Shown: positions 1 to 9,317 of the stretch, piece after piece
Layout: each line of letters starts with the position of its first letter
Numbering within the stretch: the first letter of the stretch is position 1
Assembly: GCA_028821605.1 (NCBI GenBank)
Contig: JAPPFM010000002.1
Location: 124,001 to 188,000, forward strand
Reading direction: 5' to 3'
Length of the DNA: 64,000 bases
Origin: Candidatus Poribacteria bacterium
GTDB lineage: Bacteria; Poribacteria; WGA-4E; WGA-3G
The notes under the pieces: model-generated
Database searches by the model: none
What the model was told of the DNA's origin: nothing
What the model saw: the letters and a program-made list of their open reading frames with translations, nothing else
Position numbers and translations under genes: made by a program

Positions 1-1316
1 TCATCGCACAGGCGATCCACGAAAGTAGTCCACGTAAGGATAGACCGTTCAAAGCGGTCAACTGCGGCGCGTTTTACAAGGATCTGCTTCAGAGTGAACT
101 CTTCGGGCATGAGAAGGGATCTTTTACCGGGGCAACAACCCAACGGCGTGGCGTGTTTGAACAGGCAGATGGTGGCACGCTCTTTTTAGATGAAGTCGCC
201 GAAATGTCACCTGAAGTACAGGTGAAGTTTCTGCGTATCCTTGAGACACAAGAATTCACACGACTCGGTGGTGAAAGAAATATTAAGGTCGATGTCCGAA
301 TTATCGCCGCGACAAATGTTGATCTTGCGGCATCGGTTAAGGAAAAAAAGTTCAGGCAAGATCTCTATTACCGCCTAAATCTTTTTCGTATCCAGATTCC
401 ACCCTTGCGTGATCGTCGCGAAGATATCCCGTCCTTCGTTTCTGCCTTCGTTTCTGAATTAAGCGCAGAACATGGTAAACCCATTACCGGTATAACCTCA
501 GAAGCACTCAATTATCTCCAGAATGCTAACTGGTACGGCAACGTGCGTGAACTTAGAAACGCCATAGAAACCGCTATTATCTTAGCCACGACTGAAGAAC
601 TGCAACTTAAAGATTTCCCGATGGATGCGGAACCTGAACAGGTTTCCTTGCTTCCTGTTGAAGCCCCTGGCACACAACTCGCACCTACGCGGGTGGTTGA
701 CACAACCGACGACAACACCGAACTTCTTGATGTAACCGGGGAAGCCTTACAGGTCGTCGATACGACCAGTAGTGCGATCGCAACAGAAAATATCGCCATT
801 TACAAAACGATTCTCGGGCTTATCCTCTCTGCAATCCGTCTGCTTGAACCCGCTGCCGTCACCACTGATGAGGAGATGCCGTTCCTTATTCCAGATGAGG
901 ATACCAGTTGGATGCAAATTAGCGAGACGGATGATGCGGCGGGTGTCCTCAAAAAAGCGTTGGAAGTGCTTTCAACGATAGCCAAAGTGCTTGAGAATCG
1001 GGCACAGGAGGGAAGTTTGGCGACGCTTGCAAGAAGTCAATCTTCAAAAATGCCGATTGCTGCGCCGGTGGGACAGCAGGGTGGTTCACAGGGTGAATAT
1101 CTGCCGGTGCTTGATGCGGAAGAGGTCATCGGTAGGGTCGGTATGACAATGGCGGAAATTGAACGCGCAGCGATCCAAAAGACTCTCGCCGAGGCGGGGG
1201 GCAATAAAACAGAGGCAGCGAAGATTCTTGATATTGGGGTGCGAACACTACACCGCAAGTTGGACGCTTACAGACAGGAAACTGGCGATGCAGATAATGG
1301 GCGGGATGAAGGATAG
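1..1316 (+). CDS. Sigma-54-dependent Fis-family activator (5' partial)
   Basis: The frame is open from base 3, so the N-terminus lies outside the window. The visible part is the AAA+ domain: a GSFTGA loop (a variant of the GAFTGA sigma-54 contact), Walker [10 protein letters not shown], sensor I IIAATN, the [10 protein letters not shown] arginine-finger region and sensor [12 protein letters not shown]. The C-terminus has a Fis-type helix-turn-helix ([10 protein letters not shown]...[14 protein letters not shown]). Such proteins hydrolyse ATP to open sigma-54 promoters. About 170 residues of Thr/Glu-rich, low-motif sequence separate the AAA+ and Fis domains, much longer than the usual linker. 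The sensory domain cannot be seen, so the signal is unknown. Confidence 0.93.
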   Translation, partial: IAQAIHESSPRKDRPFKAVNCGAFYKDLLQSELFGHEKGSFTGATTQRRGVFEQADGGTLFLDEVAEMSPEVQVKFLRILETQEFTRLGGERNIKVDVRIIAATNVDLAASVKEKKFRQDLYYRLNLFRIQIPPLRDRREDIPSFVSAFVSELSAEHGKPITGITSEALNYLQNANWYGNVRELRNAIETAIILATTEELQLKDFPMDAEPEQVSLLPVEAPGTQLAPTRVVDTTDDNTELLDVTGEALQVVDTTSSAIATENIAIYKTILGLILSAIRLLEPAAVTTDEEMPFLIPDEDTSWMQISETDDAAGVLKKALEVLSTIAKVLENRAQEGSLATLARSQSSKMPIAAPVGQQGGSQGEYLPVLDAEEVIGRVGMTMAEIERAAIQKTLAEAGGNKTEAAKILDIGVRTLHRKLDAYRQETGDADNGRDEG

Positions 1317-1430
1317 CCTATAAGAGATGCTTTTGTAAAAATCTGCCGAAACTTACGAGTACGCCAGGAACCGATGAGTTGTTCCAGAGTCCCTTTTTAA
1401 CTGGGAACTGATACCTGTGACTGACAACCT

Positions 1431-2021
1431 TTAAATGAATAAATCTCGGACGTAACACTGGAACCCTTCAATCACATCGCCACCCTCAAGGATGTCGTTC
1501 CCACGCAAAACGGTAATGTCCTCAGGAGACCGGTACACTTCTACTGTTTCTCGACGCGGATTCACAACCCACACCATCGAACACCCCGCATTTAACCATT
1601 CATCCACCTTTTCTGCGACTTCAGTGTAGGTATCCCCTGGAGAGATAACTTCAACGGCGAGATCGGGCGCGCCTTCCCAATATCCTTTTAAAATACCCCG
1701 TTCATCAATCGTGGCTTGACGAACAAACGCAGCATCTGGTGCACGCACAGTATCTGGATTTTGAGCAATCTTAAATCCTGTTTCGGCACTACAGACATAG
1801 CCTAATTTGTGCCTTTCAACATACGCATCAAGATGTCTTCCAATTTTAGCCGATCGGATCCCATGTTCAAATCCAGCTGGTGGCATTTTATGTATTATCC
1901 CTTTCACCAATTCATACCGATACCCATCATCAGGCTGTTTCCACAGGTCCTCAGCTGTTAAGAGTGTAGGTTGAGCGGATAGCGATTTTGATTTTGGTTG
2001 ATTCCTTTGTATTTCTGCCAT
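1431..2021 (-). CDS. Uma2-family (DUF820) putative endonuclease
   Basis: This 196-aa protein matches the Uma2/DUF820 family, which has a restriction-endonuclease-like PD-(D/E)XK fold. Visible family features are PDAAFV, followed by DLAVEVISPGDTYTEVAEKV, which supplies the D...ExxSP-type acidic site, and the C-terminal WVVNPRRETVEVYR strand pair. A good ribosome site (AAGGA) lies 6-7 bases before the ATG. The gene stands alone and converges on the sigma-54 activator. These genes are often multicopy in cyanobacteria and Poribacteria. Their biological role is unknown, and a mobile-element or repair role is only suspected. Confidence 0.85.
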   Translation of the reverse strand: MAEIQRNQPKSKSLSAQPTLLTAEDLWKQPDDGYRYELVKGIIHKMPPAGFEHGIRSAKIGRHLDAYVERHKLGYVCSAETGFKIAQNPDTVRAPDAAFVRQATIDERGILKGYWEGAPDLAVEVISPGDTYTEVAEKVDEWLNAGCSMVWVVNPRRETVEVYRSPEDITVLRGNDILEGGDVIEGFQCYVRDLFI

Positions 2022-2261
2022 TTTGATTTCCTTGTTTTGCTTATATGAAATCAGCAGGGTTGGTATTGCTTGGTTCTTATATCAAATCAATTTTAATCCA
2101 TTTAATCTTTTTTAACAAGGGAAAATTCACTTCCATAGTATAGTTTCCACTATCCTTTTTCACCTCAAGTGTCTCTAATAGACAAAATCAACAATCTTTT
2201 CATTAAGATTCTGAATTTTTATTTCATTGATGAGCCCCAACACTAACAAAAGGAGTCCATA

Positions 2262-3155
2262 GTGACAAAGTCTAAGCGGTTAGTCGCTTTTTTGGTCCTT
2301 CCTCTCCTGTTTCTATCAGTGGTTATCTTTGTCCTGTTCATAGGAGAAGTCGAAAATACACGCACGAACCGATCAGGTCTTACTGTTAATCCTACCGGAC
2401 GTTTAACAGTTGATCTGGAGTTTGGTACAATTAATATCGATAATATAGAAACCACAGATCAGGATCATATCAATATCGCCTACACAAAGGAATGGAAAGC
2501 AAAATTTTGGGCACTGCGACTGCAGTCTGTCAAATGGATTAGTGAATTGCCCGGGGATTTTGAGATCACAACCAAAAACAGCGACTCGGATACCCAATCA
2601 GATATTCAAATTAAAGGAAAGTTCAAGCGTGGACGAGAACATTGGCGAGAGGGATTGAAGTGGTTTACAGTTGACGTTCGCGTGACAGTGCCGCGTCGGT
2701 ATAGTGTCACACTCAAAACTGCCTCCTCTGGAGATATTCATGTTGACAATTTGATCGGAGCAGTAAGTGCCGAGGTTTTAGACGGCAACTTACATCTTGG
2801 TGAGATCCAGGGCGAAGTGTCGGGAAAAACCAGCAGAAGTGGAGGTATTACGCTCAAAGGGTGCCAAAGTAGCGTTAACCTGACAGCCGCTTTGGGGAAT
2901 ATCCGTGCGGAAATGACAACACAACCACAACATCCGTGGACTTTGCACACATCCGAAAGTGGAGAGATAGATGTCGCGCTCCATCCCGATATCGCAGTTA
3001 ACGTAGATGCCCAAACACAAGGTAATATCTCAAGCGACTTTTCCATTCAACCTCACAGAGATGTCGAAAGTCGGTTAAAGGGAGCGATTAACGGCGGCGG
3101 ACCGTTGCTGAAATTGCGCGCCGCTGCCGGTGAAATCCGCTTAAGGAGGAATTAG
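2262..3155 (+). CDS. DUF4097-like membrane-anchored beta-helix protein
   Basis: 297 aa, starting at GTG (AAAGGAG ends 7 bases upstream). Residues 5-27 form one hydrophobic segment (signal anchor or uncleaved signal). The rest is a repetitive set of short beta-strands of the kind TASSGDIHVDNLIG / SAEVLDGNLHLGEIQG / GKTSRSGGITLKG, typical of DUF4097 (putative adhesin-like beta-helix). The likely location is the periplasm, facing out from the inner membrane. No catalytic motif is visible. DUF4097 proteins often sit with sigma-factor or membrane-stress genes, but here the neighbours give no help. Confidence 0.7.
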   Translation: MTKSKRLVAFLVLPLLFLSVVIFVLFIGEVENTRTNRSGLTVNPTGRLTVDLEFGTINIDNIETTDQDHINIAYTKEWKAKFWALRLQSVKWISELPGDFEITTKNSDSDTQSDIQIKGKFKRGREHWREGLKWFTVDVRVTVPRRYSVTLKTASSGDIHVDNLIGAVSAEVLDGNLHLGEIQGEVSGKTSRSGGITLKGCQSSVNLTAALGNIRAEMTTQPQHPWTLHTSESGEIDVALHPDIAVNVDAQTQGNISSDFSIQPHRDVESRLKGAINGGGPLLKLRAAAGEIRLRRN

Positions 3156-3253
3156 GTTGTTTTTCATAGAAAGTTGCAGATTACAAAAAAAATCACTGGC
3201 ACATTTCCACAACGACAAGGAAAAGTAAACCGCCGTTGAAATGTGAGCGGAAA

Positions 3254-3772
3254 TCATTCGTCCTCAATTGCTATCGGTTCATCCAGAAGTCGCCCGCCGT
3301 TAACAGTATCAGCGATGATAACTTGAATTAGAAATTTATATTTACTGCCCCGCGTGAGACTGTCAATATATTCTGTGCCACTCTCAATGATAATAAGGGT
3401 ATTATTGGTGAGGTCATTGTTCACATCTGCAATCACTATACCTGTATCGTTTTTGAAAATTACAAAAGCCTCAAGCTCTACATACTCACCGTGATACGAC
3501 TCGGTATCCGCCAAGATGTCAGTAACCGTCGTATCAACAGCCAGCTCGTCAAGTGTCTTTCCAGTTATTAGCAAATCCACACAGAGTTTATCCAGGGCGA
3601 GGTAGTAAAACTCAATATCCTGCTCTAAATGATCGTAACAAAATGCAGCATCGTCGACAACTTCGTAGGTGGGTCGGTCTAACTGGTTAAGAACAACATC
3701 TAATCTATTTTCAGCGCAACCGAGTGTGAAAACAACAGCGATAATAAGTAGTGAAAAAGTGAAAAATTTCAT
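3254..3772 (-). CDS. Small lipoprotein, unknown function
   Basis: 172 aa. The N-terminus is a lipoprotein signal: a hydrophobic run ending in FTLGC with the lipobox Cys at residue 19. The mature part is acidic and ends in an all-beta stretch (ESYHGEYVELEAFVIFKN ... NTLIIIESG...SKYKFLIQVIIAD) that resembles an OB-fold arrangement such as tRNA_anti-like or DUF4131-like modules. That reading is weak. It converges with the DUF4097 gene, and the 98-base gap shows no clear terminator. No family was recognised with certainty. Confidence 0.7.
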   Translation of the reverse strand: MKFFTFSLLIIAVVFTLGCAENRLDVVLNQLDRPTYEVVDDAAFCYDHLEQDIEFYYLALDKLCVDLLITGKTLDELAVDTTVTDILADTESYHGEYVELEAFVIFKNDTGIVIADVNNDLTNNTLIIIESGTEYIDSLTRGSKYKFLIQVIIADTVNGGRLLDEPIAIEDE

Positions 3773-3854
3773 TGTGTTTCTCCAAAAGTAGTTTTCAAAG
3801 AGTATAGCACATTCCTAAATGTAATAATAGGCATCGTAAATTTACGTTTTTGAC

Positions 3855-3883
3855 TTGACATTTTTTCGCGTTTTTATTACAAT
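3855..3883 (+). promoter_or_regulatory. Sigma-70-type promoter
   Basis: TTGACA at 3855-3860 and TACAAT at 3878-3883 with a 17-bp spacer. It reads right, toward the folded non-coding stretch at 3909-4119 and, 450 bases on, the Big-1 protein gene. Confidence 0.7.
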
Positions 3884-3889
3884 AAAGGA

Positions 3890-4120
3890 TGGCAGTTACA
3901 TTTTCGTTAGTGCGCCGCAGGTGTTCCCGCACCCGCGACGCTTCGCACTGCCATAGAACAGGTATGACAGCACTGGTTTCTATTGTATCAGATAACACGC
4001 TTTGTGTGTCATCTATAAAATGGAAACCAGCACCTATACGGAAAGATTGCCATCACTACGAAGTGCGATGACGGATTCCCGTCGTCTTCGTTTCTCTTAC
4101 AGAAGCACTCCCCGTATAGA
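3890..4120 (+). ncRNA. Candidate structured RNA or long folded 5' leader
   Basis: The 564-base gap 3773-4336 holds no convincing gene but is full of inverted repeats just after a strong promoter. AGTGCG at 3909-3914 pairs with CGCACT at 3944-3949. An imperfect 58-base hairpin runs 3973-4030 (CTGGTTTC ... GAAACCAG, with extended pairing inside). CTATACGG at 4034-4041 pairs with CCGTATAG at 4112-4119. Nested in that, GATGACGG (4067-4074) pairs with CCGTCGTC (4079-4086, one G-U) and is flanked by ACGAA/TTCGT. It may be a small RNA, a structured leader of the 4337 gene, or a MITE-like repeat. No known RNA family was recognised and no terminator was seen. Confidence 0.35.
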
Positions 4121-4336
4121 GAACACTCACCCCAAAACACGTATATCAAAGCAGTTTTGAGATTTTAAGTATTCGGATATTGTCATGCTCTTACTTATGA
4201 GATGCGGGCATCCGTAGGTGAACGCGTTGCCTAATAATATCTCTTTATTAACTGCTTTCTACCTAAAAAGTTGAATGGATGAACAAGTTCCCACAATTAA
4301 ACTATTGTAGGGTCTAATATATGGGGTAAAAAAATT

Positions 4337-6556
4337 ATGAAAAAGCAACTGATTGGTTTTACATTCCTATTTTTCGTTTGCTTATTAATGCCATTCGTGG
4401 CAATGGCAGACTTCTCCGTTGACCTATCGAGATCTGATCCTCCCTGGACCATCATCCCCGGTGAAAGCATAACATTGACTGTTAAAGTTCAAGAGAATGG
4501 GTATCCAGCATCAGGTCAAACAGTGACATTTAGTGTGACGCGGGACGGTGAGCTTACGGCCGATGAATTTGCGTCGGTAAGTCCCACAAGCGCGACAACT
4601 GATAGCAACGGACAGGCACAAACGACGCTATCGGTTCCGAGTGATACATCAGCCTTCCAGTATGTAGTCTGGGCGAAGCTTGACAATGGCCAAAGTGATT
4701 CTTATTCGGTGCCAGTTACTGTTGCGTCAGATGGTGCCGAGCTAGGTCTGGCCATGAATAATCAGCGCACCTACAAGCCTGGTGAATCGGTTGGGTTTAC
4801 TTTCTGGCTTCAGAATTATAAAGATGGGACGGGCGTATCAGGTAAAACGGTGACGTTTAGCGTGAGTCCAGATAATGGGACTGCGTCGTTAAGTCCCACA
4901 AGCGCGACAACCGATAGGGGCGGAGCTGCCCGGACGACCCTGGTATTGGGGAGTAATGCCTCAGGACGTTACAGCGTCACAGCGACATTGGACGGTGGTA
5001 AATCTGTAAGCAGGTCAACTAGGTCAGTTCATAACCCAAACAAACCATCAGGTTTTTTCCTCGGCATGGAAGTTGCTAATGGTGTTTTTCCTCTCAATCC
5101 AGGTGAGAGCAGAACGTTTACTGCTCATGTACAGAAATTGGTACAGAACGTTGGGCGCTATCGCCATGCATCAGGTGAAACGGTGACGTTTAGCGTGAGT
5201 CCAAACGATGGGACTGTGTCGCTGAGTGCGACAAGCGCGACAACGGATAGCAACGGAAAGGCGAGTACCTCGTTGATTACGGGGAGCGGTTCCTCCGGAA
5301 CGTACACGGTCACAGCGACGGTGGCCAATGGTCAATCTATAAGTGGAACTACGACAGTTGAAGCATCATCATCGCCGCCACCAACCGATCCAAACCCAGA
5401 TCCCTTACCGGAAGTCATACAGATTCCGCAGGAACAGCAGGCTGCCCCTGAAGGTCCGACGGGTAATACACCAGGGCAGCAGGCTGCCCCTGAAGGTCCG
5501 ACGGGTAATACACAAGGAACGCCGCGTTCGGTCACCACTAACACACCTGCTAATACAACACGGACACCGACCCCTGATACACCTGAGCAACAGGCATCTG
5601 ATTTAGTTGTTGATGCCCTTGAAGTAAACAAAAATGTCTTGGATGCGGGTGAATCTTTTACACTTTCCGCTGTTGTTAGAAATCAAAGCGAAGAATTGTC
5701 GTCTACAGGAACGCTGACATACTATCAATACTTTGATGATAAGTCCGTAGAAAAGGTGGGTGAATCTGAGATTGCCTTACTTGCTGCTGGTGAAACAACC
5801 GATGTCGGTATTACACTGACAGCACCAGAAACGTCTGGAACACACTCTTATTATGCATGCGTTAGCACGAACTGTACATCTATTGTCAAGATTTCTGTCA
5901 GATCAGAAATAAAAGAATTGGTAATTTCTTCTGGAAATAATCAGACAGGAACCCCTAACAACGATTTGCCTAATCCTATTTCTGTACGGGTATTAGGTGA
6001 AGATGGCATAGGTGTTCCGCGTGTTCTCGTTATTTTCCGAGTTGTGTCGGGCAACGCTCGCATGAGGAGGGCTGGGGGCCCTAAAAGATGGCGCGGTGCG
6101 TCTGCTTGGACAGATAGTGAGGGTTACGCGAAAGCGTATGTTACTCCGACGGGCAGTGAGCCAATAGAGATTCGAGCAAGTGTCGATGGTTTAGACCCAG
6201 TCGTCTTTACGGTTAATCCTGAACAGGTGGGTGGTGCTCCTTCAGCACAGTTCCCACAATCTCATGTAACTGCTCTGTTGGCGAACTACCCAAATCCGTT
6301 TAATCCCGAGACATGGATCCCTTATCGGTTGGCAGCGGCAGCGGATGTCACACTCACCATCTACGACATAAACGGACAAGTGGTTCGGCAGTTAGCACTC
6401 GGACATCAGGCTGCGGGGATGTATCAGACGCGGAGCCGTGCGGCATATTGGGATGGGAGAAACGCGTTCGGTGAACCTGTCGCAAGTGGTGTGTATTTCT
6501 ATACGCTCACCGCTGGCAACTTCACCGCAACACGGAAGATGCTGATTTTGAAATAG
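4337..6556 (+). CDS. Secreted Big-1/CARDB repeat protein with C-terminal sorting-like domain
   Basis: 739 aa with a cleavable signal peptide (residues 1-24, ending FVAMA). About residues 25-345 are three Big-1-type Ig domains sharing VTFSVSP, TSATTDSNG and YTVTATV blocks. Residues 346-420 are a Pro/Thr/Gln linker containing a 14-residue duplication. Residues 420-525 look like a CARDB domain, 525-640 like a fourth Ig domain, and 645-739 a FlgD/T9SS-like C-terminal domain (NYPNPFNPETW, then ASGVYFYTLTAG and TRKMLILK at the end). Such C-terminal domains mark exported surface proteins in Bacteroidetes-type and poribacterial genomes. An adhesion or matrix role is likely. The ligand is unknown. Confidence 0.85.
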   Translation: MKKQLIGFTFLFFVCLLMPFVAMADFSVDLSRSDPPWTIIPGESITLTVKVQENGYPASGQTVTFSVTRDGELTADEFASVSPTSATTDSNGQAQTTLSVPSDTSAFQYVVWAKLDNGQSDSYSVPVTVASDGAELGLAMNNQRTYKPGESVGFTFWLQNYKDGTGVSGKTVTFSVSPDNGTASLSPTSATTDRGGAARTTLVLGSNASGRYSVTATLDGGKSVSRSTRSVHNPNKPSGFFLGMEVANGVFPLNPGESRTFTAHVQKLVQNVGRYRHASGETVTFSVSPNDGTVSLSATSATTDSNGKASTSLITGSGSSGTYTVTATVANGQSISGTTTVEASSSPPPTDPNPDPLPEVIQIPQEQQAAPEGPTGNTPGQQAAPEGPTGNTQGTPRSVTTNTPANTTRTPTPDTPEQQASDLVVDALEVNKNVLDAGESFTLSAVVRNQSEELSSTGTLTYYQYFDDKSVEKVGESEIALLAAGETTDVGITLTAPETSGTHSYYACVSTNCTSIVKISVRSEIKELVISSGNNQTGTPNNDLPNPISVRVLGEDGIGVPRVLVIFRVVSGNARMRRAGGPKRWRGASAWTDSEGYAKAYVTPTGSEPIEIRASVDGLDPVVFTVNPEQVGGAPSAQFPQSHVTALLANYPNPFNPETWIPYRLAAAADVTLTIYDINGQVVRQLALGHQAAGMYQTRSRAAYWDGRNAFGEPVASGVYFYTLTAGNFTATRKMLILK
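5435..5514 (+). repeat. In-frame 42-bp tandem duplication in the linker
   Basis: The unit starting CAGCAGGCTGCCCCTGAAGG at 5435 recurs at 5477, exactly 42 bases later and almost identical. It encodes QQAAPEGPTGNT twice. Near identity implies a recent slippage or duplication in the flexible linker. Confidence 0.9.
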
Positions 6557-6572
6557 TATCAAATGACCTTAT

Positions 6573-6619
6573 GATGGAAACCGGGAAGCTGATGTTTATT
6601 AGCTTCCCGGTCATCCATC
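6573..6619 (+). terminator. Hairpin after the Big-1 gene
   Basis: CCGGGAAGCT (6581-6590) and AGCTTCCCGG (6601-6610) are perfect complements with a 10-base loop. Outer GATGG/CCATC extend the stem. There is no long T-run, so efficiency is uncertain. Confidence 0.6.
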
Positions 6620-6952
6620 GTTTCTGACTGAATTGAGTTAAGTTCGCTGGCATCTTCATTGAGAAATAATGTGCTGAGCCATAAGCATGTCTCAAGTATA
6701 GCAAAATCAGAATTCGTTAGTAGCAACTTGAGTTATAATAAGGATTTAATCTATGATAAAAATGACAAACAGAACCACCCGTTCCAAACACAATTCCAAG
6801 TTTACGCGGAATCGAGAAAATCCTAACCGATGCTTTGACAATGAATCGTGAAAAAAGATAAAAAAGAGAGATAGGTCGATGATGGTACCAAATGTCCACT
6901 CTTTTTTTAAGTAATGGGTGATTATAGACTTTAGAGGAATTTATCAAAAATC
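6620..6952. other. Gap without a gene
   Basis: Between the terminator and the stop of the GH32-like gene I see only AT-rich sequence and short reading frames without a ribosome site or family resemblance. Confidence 0.6.
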
Positions 6953-9016
6953 TTACCATTGGTTTGCTGCTGCCATCTTCCACCCCGTTACGTCTGCTTT
7001 GATGTCTCCACCTATGCTGTAAAGGCAGATTCCAACATCTTCCGGCTTATGCAGTTGACTCTGTACGACAGCCTGACGTTCATTGATGAAGACTTCCACG
7101 AGTGCTCTGTCAATGAATATCCGTAAATTCAAATCCTCTCCGACTTTCAACTCGAACGGTGCGACACCATAAGGTTGGGAACTACCATACGGTTTTGCCT
7201 CTTCATTGCCATCACCTATCGAAATCGTCTTCTCGTCGGCTGAGTAGAAGATCTCCATCCCGTTCTGGTTGTCTTTATCACAGAACACTTTTACACCATA
7301 GTCCTTCGCTTCGGTAGGCTTGATTGTGAGGTTCAATTCAACCGTATCGCCTGAAATTTCCTTCAGTCTGTAGTCCTCGCTATCTTTGACTGTAATGTCC
7401 TTTTCGACCGTTTCGTTGTAGCGCAGACACTCAAGTTCGCGAACCGGTTTAATCCGTACAATCCCATCGTCAGGCAGGCTCAACTCCCAAGGCAATGAGA
7501 ATATGCAGCTCCATAAAGTGTTGCCGAGGTTAACCTGTATATTGGTAATAACGACTCTGCGTCCGTCTGGTGTGAGGAAGGTTTTGGGTGCCCAATAGAT
7601 CGGTATGCCGCGATAATTGTTGGTCCAACTCATCTTAGTATGAAACTCCGGCGTGAACTTGTTATCCTTCCATTCACCCAGATAGTACCGCGCACCCCAA
7701 CTATGGCTGATAAGCAGCATCATGTGCTTGTCGCCGAGTTTGAAGAAATCGGTGCAGGAATGATCGTGTCGCTCAAGTCCCGGTAACTCTTTCGTCATAA
7801 ATTCACCCAGAAATTCCCACTTCTTAAAGTCTTTGGAGCGCATCAGTGTCGTTCGTTTATACCAATTCCCCAGTCCTGGTCGTGTATCCTCCATTGGATG
7901 GTCCCCTGAGAATATGTAATAGTAATCTCCCTCAACCCAAGCCGTTGGATCCCAGAATACCCAATAATCGGCATCCCGTGCCTCTTGAGGCACATCAATC
8001 TCAATCGGTTTAGACCAATCCTCCAGATGCTCATCCGAAGCCTCTACATAAGTCGGACGACCGCCAAATATGCCGACGAAGATAACTTTCTTGCCATCTT
8101 TGGTTATAATCGTACCGCCCGTACCACAACCGCCGCTGCCCAAGGCGCAATCCCCACGCCGCCGCCAATGAACGAGATCGGTACTCGTGAAGTGACCAAA
8201 AGCGTGCTCGTCGCCTTTGCACATATAGCCGAAGTGGTACTGACCTTTCCAGTAAATCATAAAATTGGGATCGGTCGAATAGTTCCTTTCGTTATCACCT
8301 TCGGAATTAACCAAGTGATATGTCGGGCGACTCGGGTCATGCATCAGCCGTTGACGAAAATCACGAGCGATACGAACAGCTTCGTTGTCCAAGGTAAACA
8401 TGTGTCTGTCGTCTCGATCGAAAACAATATACGCGTCTTCATCGTTCTCTTTTATCGCCGCAATGTTTCTAAACTCAGGGAATTTACCGGCACGATCTAC
8501 CCACCAACCATCTTTCGAGAAATCGTACCAGCTGAAGGGTTGAATTGCCGAAGGTGCGTTCGGTCTCAGTTCCTTAATCTGATCTTGCGTCAAAGCCTGT
8601 GCATAAATCCGGACGTCCTTGACTTTTCCCCTGAACGATGTGGCGTAGTTGGGATTTAGATTGACCGCGCCAATTACGAGTTGTAGGTAGGGGCTGTTCA
8701 GGAAATCAAACGGCTCTTCAATGGTATAGTGAGCGTACACTTCGCCATCTCGGTAAATTGTGACCGAATTGTCCTTGTAAACGGCGGCCATCATCATGAA
8801 CTGTCCGAGGACAATTTCCTGCGCTGGATTTTGGGCGAGTTGTTCGGGAGTTTGTGTACGGGTGTTATCGTCGCTAGCGGTGGACCATTTATCCAGGGCA
8901 TCCTGTCCAAAAGCGAGTGCGTCATACTTATCAACCGCCTGCACGGTAATCACGCTGCAGTGCTTTGGGGCTTCCTCATCAAAGCAGAACCAGCTTACGA
9001 GGGTCTTGTCTGTCAT
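6953..9016 (-). CDS. GH32-like beta-fructosidase-type protein with LamG domain
   Basis: 687 aa from the ATG at 9016, which has AAAGGCAGG six bases upstream. A TTG 36 bases earlier lacks such a site. Residues 60-155 form a LamG/concanavalin-like domain. From about 230 there is a five-blade GH32 propeller: STDPNF (nucleophile Asp about 249), FWDPTAW (transition-state Asp about 356) and a C-terminal beta-sandwich with LRIFIDRALVEVFIN. The third catalytic block reads HSCTDFF where GH32 enzymes have WECPDFF, so the acid/base Glu appears to be Ser (about 420). There is no signal peptide. It would act on fructosyl sugars or be a catalytically altered homologue. Confidence 0.85.
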   Translation of the reverse strand: MTDKTLVSWFCFDEEAPKHCSVITVQAVDKYDALAFGQDALDKWSTASDDNTRTQTPEQLAQNPAQEIVLGQFMMMAAVYKDNSVTIYRDGEVYAHYTIEEPFDFLNSPYLQLVIGAVNLNPNYATSFRGKVKDVRIYAQALTQDQIKELRPNAPSAIQPFSWYDFSKDGWWVDRAGKFPEFRNIAAIKENDEDAYIVFDRDDRHMFTLDNEAVRIARDFRQRLMHDPSRPTYHLVNSEGDNERNYSTDPNFMIYWKGQYHFGYMCKGDEHAFGHFTSTDLVHWRRRGDCALGSGGCGTGGTIITKDGKKVIFVGIFGGRPTYVEASDEHLEDWSKPIEIDVPQEARDADYWVFWDPTAWVEGDYYYIFSGDHPMEDTRPGLGNWYKRTTLMRSKDFKKWEFLGEFMTKELPGLERHDHSCTDFFKLGDKHMMLLISHSWGARYYLGEWKDNKFTPEFHTKMSWTNNYRGIPIYWAPKTFLTPDGRRVVITNIQVNLGNTLWSCIFSLPWELSLPDDGIVRIKPVRELECLRYNETVEKDITVKDSEDYRLKEISGDTVELNLTIKPTEAKDYGVKVFCDKDNQNGMEIFYSADEKTISIGDGNEEAKPYGSSQPYGVAPFELKVGEDLNLRIFIDRALVEVFINERQAVVQSQLHKPEDVGICLYSIGGDIKADVTGWKMAAANQW

Positions 9017-9072
9017 AAGATACCTGCCTTTCAGTTTTGGCGCTTGATACAACGTTTCTTGTGTCAGTTCTC

Positions 9073-9308
9073 GTAGGTTGGGTTGAACGGAGACCTACAG
9101 AAAACCGGAGGGACTAATGGATCTTTAAATTCATGAAGCAACCTAAAATTACCGAAGGACGAGTGAAACCCAACATATCTTCACCCCGAAATCATTCGGT
9201 TTGTTGGGTTTCGCTATATGTATTCACACCAATAGGGCATAGAAAGATGGGTTCTTCCATATATATAAACAAATGGGACTTTGTCGTTTATCGCTCAACC
9301 CAACCTAC
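9073..9308. repeat. MITE-like element with nested inverted repeats
   Basis: GTAGGTTGGGTTGA at 9073-9086 is the exact reverse complement of TCAACCCAACCTAC at 9295-9308. Inside, GAAACCCAACA (9165-9175) pairs with TGTTGGGTTTC (9202-9212). The 236-bp unit encodes no protein. The GTAGGTTGGGTTGA / AACCCAACA motif resembles dispersed palindromes common in cyanobacterial and poribacterial genomes. It fills the gap between the GH32-like and M14 genes. Confidence 0.65.
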
Positions 9309-9317
9309 ATCTATTTT

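Noticed and set aside
3889-4071. 60-residue reading frame in the folded gap
   Set aside because: Cys/Arg-rich, no ribosome site, and fully overlaps the inverted repeats; better explained as non-coding.
6717-6983. 88-residue frame overlapping the end of the GH32-like gene
   Set aside because: Overlaps a well-supported gene, no ribosome site and no protein-like pattern.
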